Translations under genes and position numbers: made by a program
The notes under the pieces: model-generated
What the model was told of the DNA's origin: nothing
Database searches by the model: none
What the model saw: only the letters and a program-made list of their open reading frames with translations
Shown: positions 1-8,778 of the stretch, in pieces
Numbering within the stretch: the first letter of the stretch is position 1
Layout: each line of letters begins with the position of its first letter
NCBI GenBank assembly: GCA_019638525.1
Contig: JAHBTO010000005.1
Span: 1-64,000, forward strand
From: Ferruginibacter sp.
GTDB lineage: Bacteria > Bacteroidota > Bacteroidia > Chitinophagales > Chitinophagaceae
Direction: 5' to 3'
DNA: 64,000 nt

Positions 1-461
1 CCTTCGGCCCTGCATCGGCTTTTAATAGCTCAATAAAGTGGGAAAAGCTTAGGTGCGTCATTACCTGGCTGATTCTGTCATCAGGCAGCGATAGTTGCAA
101 TATTGCAATCAGTTGAAAATCAGCAATATACAATTTTGCAGTTACCGACTGCAAAATCTGGGGATAAGCCTGGTAGAAATCCCGGCACAGGTAAAGGTTC
201 CGTTCCTGTAAGGATTTGATGCCTTTTTCCAGAAGCCGTTTCGCCAACACCTTGAGTAAGCCGGTACCATAGGTTGCCCGGTCGTTACCGTTCTGTTCAT
301 ATTCTACAATATAAAATCCGATAAGCCAATTGCGGATAGTAAGGGCTGTATTTACCTGCTGCTGGGTCTTGTTAAGAAAATAGGTATTGGTTTCCTTAAT
401 AACATCCGCTAACTTTTCCAAACTCTGTCATGTCTTCTATGGTAATGATATTTACTGCCAT
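1..461 (-). pseudogene. DUF1016 (YhcG-like) nuclease gene, frameshifted and cut by the window edge
   Basis: The minus-strand reading matches the N-terminal half of the intact DUF1016 protein at 27773-28891 almost residue for residue, including the ETNTYFLNK and NRLIGFY-like stretch and the LSFSHFIELLKADAGPK segment. The best start is the ATG at 461, but that frame stops after about 20 codons. The homologous frame only opens around 421 (possible TTG start), so a one-base shift near 420-423 separates the two. Relative to the intact copy it has a short internal deletion near position 90-100. The 3' half lies outside the window. The family combines an N-terminal helical domain with a PD-(D/E)XK nuclease domain. 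Probably inactive unless TTG initiation works. Confidence 0.75.
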
Positions 462-573
462 ACTTTGTTGTGAAATTTAGTATGGTACAAAAAAATATAG
501 TTTAATTGAGTTTGTTTCCCATGTTGATACCAACATGGGAAAGATTTTTTTCAAATCAAACTAAAGTAAATGG

Positions 574-1041
574 CTACTTATCGTCGGCTTCATCCATTCG
601 CTTAATAAGAGAATTTCGCAACGAATCAATGAATTTCGTTCTACCAGTTTTGCGAACCCGTATCTCTAAAAAAGTACGGTAATAGTCGCCTAATTCTACA
701 CCAAACAAGTGCTCAAAAACAGCAGCAATATCTTTAATATCGGCTTTGCCATTATCAACAGCTCCCTGAGCATGTAGTGCATAAACAAGTTCAATCAAAG
801 CGGTTTTGCTCTCCGTCCAGTAGAGTTTCGATTTTGGAGCGTCTTGTGTTACCAAACTTGTTTTATTCTTTCAATACTTGATAATTATTCTTTCTTCAGA
901 TACATCTGCAACCTATATTGCGCCAGATTTTTAGCTACTTTAAAATCGTGGCTTGCGCAAAACCTTTCATCGGCTTCAAAAAAGAAACTTTCTACTGTAA
1001 GCCTAATATCCTATTGGCCCTGGAGAAAATATTTGTGATCT
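574..1041 (-). pseudogene. rteC: RteC remnant (conjugative-transposon regulator)
   Basis: The 93-codon segment 574-855 matches the C-terminus of RteC, with the family hallmarks GDYYRTFLEIR, RTKF and a terminal KRMDE-type end. Upstream, at about 880-1041, the same strand still encodes recognisable RteC residues (YFLQG, then FFFEADERFC and HDFKVAKNLA), but this part is broken by an internal TAG and a TAA before the last segment. RteC controls excision genes of CTnDOT-type conjugative transposons. What remains is only the last 150 or so codons of a protein of about 280, so this is a relic of a lost element and sits beside the broken DUF1016 gene. Confidence 0.75.
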
Positions 1042-1222
1042 AAATAATTACTTCGAGTTCGGTATTAATGTAAGCTCCCCCTTTTTTCCTGTTTTTGTCA
1101 CTATTGGGCCTACCTGATTCAATTTTATAAACAATTTGATAAAATTTATAATTCTAACACTTGACAAATGTCATGAGGCAGCATTTTCATTTTTTTTTAA
1201 ATTCATTAAGATGGAATCACTT

Positions 1223-1813
1223 TTACCAAACTATGTAAAATGTATCTTGTTTTGGTTTAGTTGCCCTTTTAAAAATAGAGTCCTGCTTAATTTGAGGCCC
1301 ATCCTGAATGTTAACGATCATATTATTTGATGAAACGCTTGCAGAACTGTTGCTCTTTGTATTTGCCTTTACATCTGATGTACCATTATCATTTTTTTGG
1401 CTTAGTGAATCAATATTAACCGCAGGAGTCTCCAAAATGCTGCTTTTGTCATTCGCAGTTTCTAAATGATGAACAGGGCCTTTTACTTGAACACTGCTAT
1501 CATTTTTTATTCCCCTTGTGACTTTATTAGTAATATAAGTATTGTTTTCAAAAGAAGTATTATTATTCGGAATTACTTCAATGCTACTTAATTTGACATC
1601 CTTACTAAATGTTGTAAAAATATATAGAAGCAATGAAAGAATAGTGATTAATAAAAAGAACCAAAAGAAAATTCTTCTTTTACGCTTAACCTTTCGCTCC
1701 GCAATAAAATCCTGAAAAATTTTAGTGAATAATCCGTTTTCAGGCAACACATCATTTAATTTCCTACACAAAAAATCATCAAATATATTTTCAGTATTAG
1801 TATTCATTTGCAT
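1223..1813 (-). CDS. Membrane-anchored protein, probable anti-sigma partner
   Basis: A protein of up to 196 residues with a cytoplasmic, Lys/Arg-rich N-terminus of about 45 residues, one transmembrane helix at roughly residues 47-67 (FFWFFLLITILSLLLYIF), and a Ser/Asn/Thr-rich low-complexity exported tail. It begins inside the end of the ECF sigma gene (17-base overlap; the Met at 1807 is an alternative start), so the two are translationally coupled. Position, single helix and topology fit an anti-sigma factor, but the N-terminal domain does not match any anti-sigma family I can name, so the role is inferred from context. Confidence 0.6.
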   Translation of the reverse strand: MQMNTNTENIFDDFLCRKLNDVLPENGLFTKIFQDFIAERKVKRKRRIFFWFFLLITILSLLLYIFTTFSKDVKLSSIEVIPNNNTSFENNTYITNKVTRGIKNDSSVQVKGPVHHLETANDKSSILETPAVNIDSLSQKNDNGTSDVKANTKSNSSASVSSNNMIVNIQDGPQIKQDSIFKRATKPKQDTFYIVW

Positions 1814-2357
1814 ACCCTTGTTTGATGTTCATTTGTATTAATTTCTGTTTTAATAGTGCTCTTGCCTGGTTTAAGTGCCACTTAGATGTACCCTCAGATA
1901 TGTTTAGTAACTTTCCCACCTCAGCGTGATTATAGTTCTCCATAACATATAGGTTAAAAACAATTCTTGCTGTACTCGGCAACTGCTGAACACACAGCAG
2001 TATTTCCTTTTCCGACATATTGCTATAAGTATCAGGGGCAACAGTAAACTCTTCCATCTGCACTCCTTTTATCTCTGCTGCGCTGTTTCTAATTTCACTC
2101 CGCAATTCATTTAAGCAGGTATTTACTATTATTTTATGCACCCAGCCTAAAAAATGCCCATCATTTCTATACTGACCTAGTTTACCAAATACTTTATGCA
2201 TCGATTTGTTAAAACTGGATGAAGCATCTATTTCGTTACTGTGATAACGAAGGCAAACTTTCATTAAGCGTTCAAAGCAATATCTATATAACCATTCCTG
2301 GCTTTTTAAATTATTGGCCAAACATCCCTTAATATGTATGTCAATCCTATTTTCCAT
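1797..2357 (-). CDS. ECF-type RNA polymerase sigma factor
   Basis: A 186-residue sigma-70 family protein. Region 2 lies at about residues 20-90 (HFLGWVHKIIVNTCLNELR is the typical end of sigma2) and region 4 at about 125-175, with the helix-turn-helix NHAEVGKLLNISEGTSKWHL. The length and two-domain layout are those of extracytoplasmic-function sigma factors common in Bacteroidota. It starts 3 bases after the stop of the upstream exported protein and overlaps the downstream membrane protein, forming a three-gene unit that probably senses an envelope signal. The target promoters cannot be read from this window. Confidence 0.9.
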   Translation of the reverse strand: MENRIDIHIKGCLANNLKSQEWLYRYCFERLMKVCLRYHSNEIDASSSFNKSMHKVFGKLGQYRNDGHFLGWVHKIIVNTCLNELRSEIRNSAAEIKGVQMEEFTVAPDTYSNMSEKEILLCVQQLPSTARIVFNLYVMENYNHAEVGKLLNISEGTSKWHLNQARALLKQKLIQMNIKQGYANEY

Positions 2358-2360
2358 TCA

Positions 2361-3110
2361 CTATGCCCTGTAGCCAATTTTAAATCCAATGTTGGGTACA
2401 ATAAAGCTGTTGCCAACAAGTGGTGTTATACTTACGCCCCACATAATTTTGCCTTTTATTGGGTTGCGACGAAAGCCAACTGAAATTGCCCCGTACACAT
2501 TAGGTATTCTTCTATTTATGTTTTGGATGAAATATTCATGTTCCTGAGCAAGCAATTCTCCATTCCTCTGTTTAAACACATACACTGCACCTAAGCCAAG
2601 CTCTAAAAATTTATTCTTTTTGCCAACGAGGTAGTTAAGCATAAATGGAAACAGCACTGATCTGTATGTTAGTTCATCACCTGAAAAATTGACCGTTTTA
2701 ATTGGTAAAAATTCTATTCCTGTTCTCAGTCCCCATTTATTGGATATGGATTTATCAAACCGGAAATCATAATTGATGGAGTAAACACCCCCACTTCCCA
2801 ATAGCTCTACAAAAAAAAACTTGCTTTTAGTAACCTTGGTTGATTTATAGGGCTCTGGCTTTTTCTGTACTGTATCCTGTACCGGATAAATGCGGAGCAT
2901 CTTCCAGATATCTTTCATCAAAACCTGAATGGTGTCTTTCTCTTTTTGTCGTACAATTATTACATACTTAGCCGGCGCCTGTTCTATAATTAAACCATCA
3001 TATACAGTAACACTATCATTTAAGTATATTCTATCAGCGAGGTAATTACTTTGCTGAGAAAACACTCTAACTGATATACACAATAGCAGTGATATAAAAA
3101 AAAATTTCAT
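2361..3110 (-). CDS. Exported, probable outer-membrane beta-barrel protein
   Basis: 249 residues with a clear signal peptide (about residues 1-18, ending VFSQ). Residues 25-75 form a beta-rich domain containing IQVLMKDIWKM. From about residue 95 the chain shows alternating hydrophobic and polar strands, ends in a strand (IGFKIGYRA), and includes segments such as GLRTGIEFLP and VYGAISVGFRR typical of small Bacteroidota barrels. It is the first gene of the unit with the ECF sigma factor and its membrane partner, so it may be the envelope component whose state the sigma pathway monitors. No named family is recognised. Confidence 0.65.
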   Translation of the reverse strand: MKFFFISLLLCISVRVFSQQSNYLADRIYLNDSVTVYDGLIIEQAPAKYVIIVRQKEKDTIQVLMKDIWKMLRIYPVQDTVQKKPEPYKSTKVTKSKFFFVELLGSGGVYSINYDFRFDKSISNKWGLRTGIEFLPIKTVNFSGDELTYRSVLFPFMLNYLVGKKNKFLELGLGAVYVFKQRNGELLAQEHEYFIQNINRRIPNVYGAISVGFRRNPIKGKIMWGVSITPLVGNSFIVPNIGFKIGYRA

Positions 3111-3371
3111 TCTAAAATTTTAAAAGAAACAAGGTTGAAAAAATTTAATCTTAAAAAGTATGAATTATGTTCCGGGAGAAAATTCCTCTGTATAAGCCTA
3201 TTGATTTTCTTAGGTTACCTTAAAAATATCTCCCGGAACCAGGGCTCCTGAAGCAAATACTAGTAAATTTTGTAATCAAATAACTGCATAGTTCCAGTAG
3301 TGTCGTCATTAGTTATGCTGCTACCGTTTGATGACCTGGTGCTTAAATAAGTACCGTTAGTTGAACTTACA

Positions 3372-3857
3372 TTATCTTCGGACGTAAGTATCCATTTGTG
3401 TATAGCTTTTGCCAGGTTCTACAATTGCTCTTTTTATTCGTAGCTTGGTTTGAGTAATATAATCTACTGTCCAGTAAATTACCTCTCCATTAATAAAGCC
3501 AGGAACATCCCGGGTAACCGTTTGCTTTAGTGTAGCACCATTTGCCAGTAACTCCCAGGTGCCATAACTACCGGAATCTAATGTTGTAGAACAATGCGTA
3601 TTTCCAAAGTGTACTTCCGCATCACCACTTAACTTAAATTTGTAAGTATCGTCTATTTTGCAAACTTCTGGGCTGGAATTATCCACTAAATCTGGGCTGT
3701 ATATAAGTGCAGTATGTTTTAAAACCCAGTCCGCACTTACTAATGCGCTTTTTACGGCATCAGTGCCAGTTAAAGATGGTTCTTCAGAAATCACAGGATT
3801 TTTTTTGCAGGAAACCAAGGCTATCAGTACTGCAATAATTCCAAATTCTTTTTTCAT
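3372..3857 (-). CDS. Small lipoprotein, lipocalin-like pattern
   Basis: Starting at the Met at 3857, the 161-residue product begins with a lipoprotein signal (MKKEFGIIAVLIALVSC, with Cys17 as the lipid site). The mature part has the pattern of small Bacteroidota lipocalin-like lipoproteins: a W-containing opening strand (SADWVLKHT), then GSYGTWELLANGATL and repeated beta strands, ending YTQMDTYVRR. The stop at 3372 is followed by about 110 more bases of coding-like sequence in another frame, down to 3260. The upstream extension to 3905 lacks signal features and is not used. Function unknown. Confidence 0.65.
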   Translation of the reverse strand: MKKEFGIIAVLIALVSCKKNPVISEEPSLTGTDAVKSALVSADWVLKHTALIYSPDLVDNSSPEVCKIDDTYKFKLSGDAEVHFGNTHCSTTLDSGSYGTWELLANGATLKQTVTRDVPGFINGEVIYWTVDYITQTKLRIKRAIVEPGKSYTQMDTYVRR

Positions 3858-4107
3858 AATCTTACTTTTTAATTTAAATAATTTTTTTTCATTATAATGA
3901 CACAAGCATTTGTAAAAGGGTTGGGATTTTTTAAACTATTTTTAAAAAAATCAAAACACCAGTGCTTTTCGTACTGTATAATAAGTACTGTTTATTATGA
4001 TCATTTGAAGCTATTATCTATTTCTAAGTAACAACGCTTTTGAAACTATTGAAAAATAATCTGTGTTTTGAAACATCAAAAAACTAGAAAGACTTAAACG
4101 ATAATAT

Positions 4108-4809
4108 TTAAATTGAAATACGATATAATAAAATCCCAATTATACTCAGGTAAATTAGCCATAAAGTGCTACCCAATAAGCCAGCAAATTCAAGAACTGG
4201 AACACCTGGTATGACTGTTGACAGTAACTCGGCCTGGGCAAAAAAATAAATAATTGAAGCTGCAATACCAAAAAAGTGTACCCATTTTGAAAACAATTTC
4301 ATTTTTAAAAAAGCCAGGCACAAAATAATTGTCCAGCAAATTGTAAATACCTGCCCTAAACATTCGCCGAGTAAAACGCCTCCAAACTGATGTATAACTT
4401 TAAAGCCGGTTGTTGCAGAAATTTTTACAGTATCATTTCCGGTAATAAAATCAGTTGCCAATACAGGAACTACAAAGACCCATCTTAACAGCGCAATCAT
4501 TTGCACCAGTAATCCTGTGATGCCCAACACGGTTCCCCATCTTAATGGCGGGTATTCGGCCTCCATTAACTGACCCAGTTTAATACAAGCTATGATCAGC
4601 GGAAATCCGACTGCCGAAAAAGCCAGCCAGGTGAAAATTAAGAGCACACCACCCTCATTAAACTTTTTCAGGATGCTGCCTGTTGGTTCTCTTAAAATAT
4701 CCGGGTATTCAAAACGGGCAACTAAAATGGTGTAAGGAATAAACAACAACAATGTTCCGGCTATTAAAAGGATACCAAGGCTTTTAGTGCTATACAATTT
4801 TTTGTTCAT
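4108..4809 (-). CDS. DUF4386-like integral membrane protein
   Basis: 233 residues, almost entirely hydrophobic, with about six transmembrane helices (roughly residues 10-30, 52-78, 92-115, 140-165, 175-195 and 208-230). The first loop with FEYPDILREPTG and the helix FTWLAFSAVGFPLIIACIKLG are those I associate with the DUF4386 family, whose biochemical role is not known. It starts 5 bases after the stop of the 149-residue exported protein, so the two are probably co-transcribed. Confidence 0.6.
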   Translation of the reverse strand: MNKKLYSTKSLGILLIAGTLLLFIPYTILVARFEYPDILREPTGSILKKFNEGGVLLIFTWLAFSAVGFPLIIACIKLGQLMEAEYPPLRWGTVLGITGLLVQMIALLRWVFVVPVLATDFITGNDTVKISATTGFKVIHQFGGVLLGECLGQVFTICWTIILCLAFLKMKLFSKWVHFFGIAASIIYFFAQAELLSTVIPGVPVLEFAGLLGSTLWLIYLSIIGILLYRISI

Positions 4810-4814
4810 AAAAA

Positions 4815-5264
4815 TTATAATTTGATGACGTAGCTGATTCCGGGAGTTGGGTTTATTCGGATAGTTTTATTTTTGGAAAAAAGGGCGGCAACACCCAGTC
4901 TTATATTAAGGTTGTTGCCAATCATTTGCCTAAACCCTGGCTCAATTCCACCGGTCAACGTATTTTTATAATCCCTGTTGAGGCCATACAGCAGTGCAGC
5001 CTGAAAATAAAATGAAGACGGAATATCTTTTTTGTCAACAGGTAAAAACCAATAACTAACACCTGCCTTGAAAAATTTCCATGTAGTATTTTTTTCAAAA
5101 TTTGTTATGTAGTACCCAGTATGTAGAGAAATATGATTGTGCCTGTATTCAACACCAATGGAAGGATTTCTGAAAAAATTTAAACCAATCTCTTTTTTTT
5201 TGAATTGCTCCTGTGCGATAAGTTTTATTGGCAACAAAAAGCAAAACAGAAACTTTTTACTCAT
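4815..5264 (-). CDS. Small exported beta-barrel-like protein
   Basis: 149 residues with a signal peptide (MSKKFLFCFLLPIKLIAQ). The rest alternates short beta strands: EIGLNFFRNPSIGVEYR, HTGYYITNFE, FYFQAALLYGLNRDY, LNIRLGVAALFS, PGISYVIKL. The C-terminal strand and periodicity suggest a small outer-membrane barrel. It is followed 5 bases later by the DUF4386-like membrane protein. No family name can be given. Confidence 0.55.
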   Translation of the reverse strand: MSKKFLFCFLLPIKLIAQEQFKKKEIGLNFFRNPSIGVEYRHNHISLHTGYYITNFEKNTTWKFFKAGVSYWFLPVDKKDIPSSFYFQAALLYGLNRDYKNTLTGGIEPGFRQMIGNNLNIRLGVAALFSKNKTIRINPTPGISYVIKL

Positions 5265-5362
5265 CTTTTTTAAACCGCAAACTTATCGCTTGTTTCCTTC
5301 GAATAAAATGGATAAAGCCGCATTTATCCTGCACTTTTTTAATCTCTTTGCTTCGGGCAACA

Positions 5363-6400
5363 TTACTTATTCTGTGTGGCAAACAAAGAAGTTATATATT
5401 GATTACTCCTGTCAAAAAAATGTTTTATCCAATCATTGCTTTGTTTCATTCTCTCCATACATAAAAAAAGCGCCAGTCCCTCTTCCTGCGACCAATTTTT
5501 ACCGCCACGGCGAACGCCTGCTAAAGCTGTTCTATTATCAATACCGCCGCCTTCAGGGTGAACAAGCCATTTATACATCAAATATTGCCCAAGCCCTTCC
5601 ATGGTAAGAAAAAGGTTATCCAATTGTATAAAATGCGCTCCCTTTTCTTTTAGATATCTATCGTGCCTTTTTTGTAAAATTCTCAAAGCAGAATCTTTTT
5701 GCTGTAAGAACTGCTGTGCGGTACCCTCCTCAAATGCTTTGTAAAAAAGCGTTATTTCTTCAGAAAACAATTTTTTATAAGCAGAGTCATCCACGAAATA
5801 GTCCTGGATAATGTTGTCTGTAAATTCAACATCGTAGCTATGCTGGGCCTCAAGTTCGTTAGCCAGTTTCCCCAGACCTTTCATTTGCTGGCTGTGAGAA
5901 AATTCATGTAAAAATATTCCCGTAACAAGTTTATTTAACCCCAGCTCATTACTTTCTACACCCTTTTGCTTCCAATAAGACAACAATGGCATAACAAAAA
6001 ATGGCTTACCATTTTTTCCAGGCGCTGCAAAAGAATAAATTCCGGGTTGTAGAATTTGGCCATCCGGCAAAAAGATTTGATTGAAGTGTGGTTGCACCAG
6101 CCATTTAGTTTTTCTTCCGGCTAATGAAGGCCCATCGATTGCTTTACTTTTGGAAGTAGATGTAGTTGAAGTAGTATAAACCAATGAATCGTCAAAAAAG
6201 ATAAAATCAACAGGGTTGATGCTGTCTTGCAGATCTAGTTCTGCAGAAACCAATTGCCATGCTTCAAACCATTCAACAATTTCCTGTGGAATTTTTTGTT
6301 GAGTTGGCTTTGTTCCATTTTGCTTATGGGTATCATTGCATGAAAAAAGAAGGGACAAAATGAAAACCTGTAATAAGCTACATATACATTTTTTTGTCAT
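5363..6400 (-). CDS. Lipoprotein with a zinc-metallopeptidase signature
   Basis: 345 residues. The N-terminus is a lipoprotein signal peptide with lipobox LLFSC (Cys21). A perfect HExxH motif, HEFSH, lies at residues 165-169 inside a predicted helix (VTGIFLHEFSHSQQMKG), followed by an acidic stretch with ELEAQH that could supply the third zinc ligand. The mature protein is otherwise mixed alpha/beta with no repeats. By motif it is a putative periplasm- or surface-exposed zinc peptidase of gluzincin type, but I do not recognise the family and the third ligand is a guess. It stands alone, with 334 gene-free bases upstream. Confidence 0.65.
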   Translation of the reverse strand: MTKKCICSLLQVFILSLLFSCNDTHKQNGTKPTQQKIPQEIVEWFEAWQLVSAELDLQDSINPVDFIFFDDSLVYTTSTTSTSKSKAIDGPSLAGRKTKWLVQPHFNQIFLPDGQILQPGIYSFAAPGKNGKPFFVMPLLSYWKQKGVESNELGLNKLVTGIFLHEFSHSQQMKGLGKLANELEAQHSYDVEFTDNIIQDYFVDDSAYKKLFSEEITLFYKAFEEGTAQQFLQQKDSALRILQKRHDRYLKEKGAHFIQLDNLFLTMEGLGQYLMYKWLVHPEGGGIDNRTALAGVRRGGKNWSQEEGLALFLCMERMKQSNDWIKHFFDRSNQYITSLFATQNK

Positions 6401-6735
6401 CGTAAACCTATAAACTTTGGGAAGTGTTATTTCACCACCTTTTAATTGTACGTCTTAATTTATCAAGGGTTGTTTTCTAATTCAACCAAAGATAAAGGAG
6501 TTTATCTGTACCTATGTTGTTCACTTATTCAAGATTTTTACTTATTGCCAAAATAAAATGCAGTTGTTAAAAGCACAATTCCTCCTTCCCTTCAGAAAGC
6601 CATCCTAAAAGTCAATTAAGTTTAAGGAGTTTTATAATACAAATCCAAAAGTGGTACACATTGAGCCGACAATAGTCATAAATACTCTTACATTTTTCAA
6701 CTTGCTTGTTTTAATGCGCACACATTTTTGTTCTA
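6401..6735. other. Intergenic stretch, nothing recognised
   Basis: 335 AT-rich bases between the metallopeptidase-like lipoprotein and the next lipoprotein, both on the minus strand. No long open frame, strong hairpin or repeat stands out. It should contain the promoter of the metallopeptidase gene. Confidence 0.5.
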
Positions 6736-7098
6736 CTATTTTTCTGTTATATTAAGATAAAATGACCCGTAGTTTGAGTTTGCGGTTGCAACGTACTTTT
6801 TGCAGTTTTTCAGATCTGCGTCAACATAAACTGTTTTAAAATCTGCGGCGGTTTTATAAATGGCATATACCCTGCTTTTCCCTTCAGGAATTGACAGTTC
6901 TTCTGACGATCCTCCAACCCGGGTAAAGTTGTTTGCTGTATGCAGTGCTCCATTAGGGTCTTCTACCTGCAGTCTTACTTCATACAAATTTCCGTCAGGA
7001 TTGGATAGTGAAATGAGCGGTGGGTTACTGTCGCAATTTTTTGAGCAACTTGTGAGGCATAGAACTGAAAAGATAACCAGTAAAGATTTTAATTGAAT
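6736..7098 (-). CDS. Small lipoprotein lacking a standard start codon
   Basis: From about 7095 leftwards the frame encodes a textbook lipoprotein signal (LKSLLVIFSVLCLTSC) followed by CDSNPPLISLSNPDGN and a beta-rich domain with VRLQVEDPNG and SFYLNITEK, about 120 residues. No ATG, GTG or TTG precedes the signal peptide; an in-frame TAA lies just upstream. Only ATT (7098) or ATC (7104) is available, so either a rare start codon is used or the ATG has mutated. A TTG at 6987 would give a product without signal peptide and is unlikely. The gene follows nitronate monooxygenase by about 30 bases and may share its transcript. Confidence 0.55.
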   Translation of the reverse strand: MQLKSLLVIFSVLCLTSCSKNCDSNPPLISLSNPDGNLYEVRLQVEDPNGALHTANNFTRVGGSSEELSIPEGKSRVYAIYKTAADFKTVYVDADLKNCKKYVATANSNYGSFYLNITEK

Positions 7099-7128
7099 AT
7101 TGATGGTTTAATTTATGAATGAAACAGT

Positions 7129-8199
7129 CTATTCGTCGAAACCTTGCAATAGTGATTTGAACAAGGTGTTTACATCCTTGAATTTTACAAGCGATGCATT
7201 TTGCCCCATCCAATAAGTGAGCATTTCTGTTTTGCCTTGTTCTTCGGCAGCTTTTCGAAGTGGCGACATAAATTTAGTTTGCAAGGGGAAGGGAAGTGTC
7301 GGTAAGTTGCTTGAGTTTTCTGCTACAACACCAGAGGTTCCTCTGCCCAGTCTTCCTGTAAATGATTTGGTAAGGGTGGTGTATTTTGCCCTGTCAGAAA
7401 AAATAATACTTCTGTAAATATCCGATGCCCCGGATTCTTTGCAGGCGAGAAAAGCGGTGCCAATCTGCACGGCTGATGCCCCTAACTCCATCGTCGCTTT
7501 TACTCCGCCTGCATCTGCAATGCCACCTGCAGCTATCACGGGGGTTTTTACATTTTTTGCAATTTGACTTACCAATACGAAAGTGCCATGCAGCGAATCC
7601 TCAGCAGGCTTCAAAAATGATGGCCGGTGGCCACCTGCTTCAAAACCAGAAGCAATGATTGCATCCACATTGGCTTCTTCTAAAGTTACAGCTTCATCTA
7701 ATGTGGTAGCTGCTCCTATTGTTTTTATTCCCTGTTTTTTGCATTCAATTAATATTGTTTTATCGGGAATGCCAAAAACAAAACTGAATACTGCAGGTTT
7801 ACATTTCAGGATAACTTCTGCCTGCTGTTCAAACTTGCTATAGGCTGCTTCCGGTTTTGGTGGCAGCGGAATATTCAACTCATCAAAAAATGGTTTGTAG
7901 TTATTTGCTATGGCAGCGTAATTTTCATCGCTAAGTTGCGCAGCTTCTATATCTGCATCATTTACCCAAAGGTTGATATTGAAAGGTTGATTTGTTTTCT
8001 TCCTGATATCGGCAATTAATTCTTCAATTTCGCCCGGCTGAAGTTGATAAGCACCATAACCTCCCAGCCCGCCGGCATTACTTACTGCAGCCACTAATTC
8101 CACGGAGGAAAGCCCGCCGCCAAAAGGACCTTGCAGAATAGGATACTTAATGGAAAATAATTTTTGTATGCATGAATGATTCATAAAAATCAATAGCAT
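7129..8199 (-). CDS. Nitronate monooxygenase family flavoprotein
   Basis: 356 residues in a TIM-barrel layout of the NPD (2-nitropropane dioxygenase) family: the FMN-site opening YPILQGPFGGGLSSVELV, the Gly-rich NAGGLGGYGA, the central VDAIIASGFEAGGH, and the phosphate-binding IAAGGIADAGGV with ELGASAVQIGTAFLA. The family oxidises nitronates using FMN and O2. The ATG at 8199 overlaps the stop of the upstream lipoprotein; the Met at 8184 is an alternative start. Cytoplasmic, stand-alone detoxification enzyme. Confidence 0.88.
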   Translation of the reverse strand: MLLIFMNHSCIQKLFSIKYPILQGPFGGGLSSVELVAAVSNAGGLGGYGAYQLQPGEIEELIADIRKKTNQPFNINLWVNDADIEAAQLSDENYAAIANNYKPFFDELNIPLPPKPEAAYSKFEQQAEVILKCKPAVFSFVFGIPDKTILIECKKQGIKTIGAATTLDEAVTLEEANVDAIIASGFEAGGHRPSFLKPAEDSLHGTFVLVSQIAKNVKTPVIAAGGIADAGGVKATMELGASAVQIGTAFLACKESGASDIYRSIIFSDRAKYTTLTKSFTGRLGRGTSGVVAENSSNLPTLPFPLQTKFMSPLRKAAEEQGKTEMLTYWMGQNASLVKFKDVNTLFKSLLQGFDE

Positions 8200-8579
8200 T
8201 ATTGAAACTGGTGCACAATGGTTCCAGTAATGGTTGTGGAGCCTGAAGGAGAAGAAGTTTTTACAACCTCATTATTAACAAGTATTTCTAATTTAAGGCT
8301 TCCGTTACCAACTGCATCGGCTCTTAATGAAAGGGCATCGCCCCTGTTCACGGTACGTGATAGTGATTTTGTATAGGGCAATGCCTGATTTGATAAGTTG
8401 GTTAATGCCCCTGTTTCGTTCATATATATAACACTCGTAGCTTGTGTAAGGCCCGAAGGTGAACTGACCTTATATTGAATGTTAACCGATTTGGGGTAGT
8501 CGTCATCATTATTTTTTTTACAGGAGCTGAGTAAAGACGGTAATGCTACAAAAGCAACCAAAATAGTTTTTAATTTCAT
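8199..8579 (-). CDS. Small lipoprotein, MmpS-like beta-sandwich pattern
   Basis: 126 residues with a lipoprotein signal and lipobox LLSSC followed by KKNNDDD. The mature domain opens with NIQYKVSSPSG and contains SVIYMNETGAL, a central SLRADAVGNGSLKLEILVNNEVV, and a short Ser/Thr-rich end. The order of strands resembles the small MmpS/transthyretin-like sandwich proteins often found as Bacteroidota lipoproteins. The stop overlaps the ATG of nitronate monooxygenase, indicating coupling. Function unknown. Confidence 0.6.
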   Translation of the reverse strand: MKLKTILVAFVALPSLLSSCKKNNDDDYPKSVNIQYKVSSPSGLTQATSVIYMNETGALTNLSNQALPYTKSLSRTVNRGDALSLRADAVGNGSLKLEILVNNEVVKTSSPSGSTTITGTIVHQFQ

Positions 8580-8778
8580 TAATTTTTTTTGACAAAACTC
8601 AGCTTAAATTTCAATGGATAAAATAGACAAAACAGCATTTTACTTGTATAAATCTGTATTGATATTAAAAGAGGCGGTATATATTTGCAATTTCGTCTTA
8701 GCTATTACGATTGGCAAGCACTTATTACAACTGAACAATACCCGCTTGCATTCCTATGCAAAGGCAGGCGCAGGCACT

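Noticed and set aside
844..1038. Plus-strand frame of 64 codons opposite the RteC remnant
   Set aside because: The minus strand carries recognisable RteC residues in this stretch, so the plus-strand frame is a shadow.
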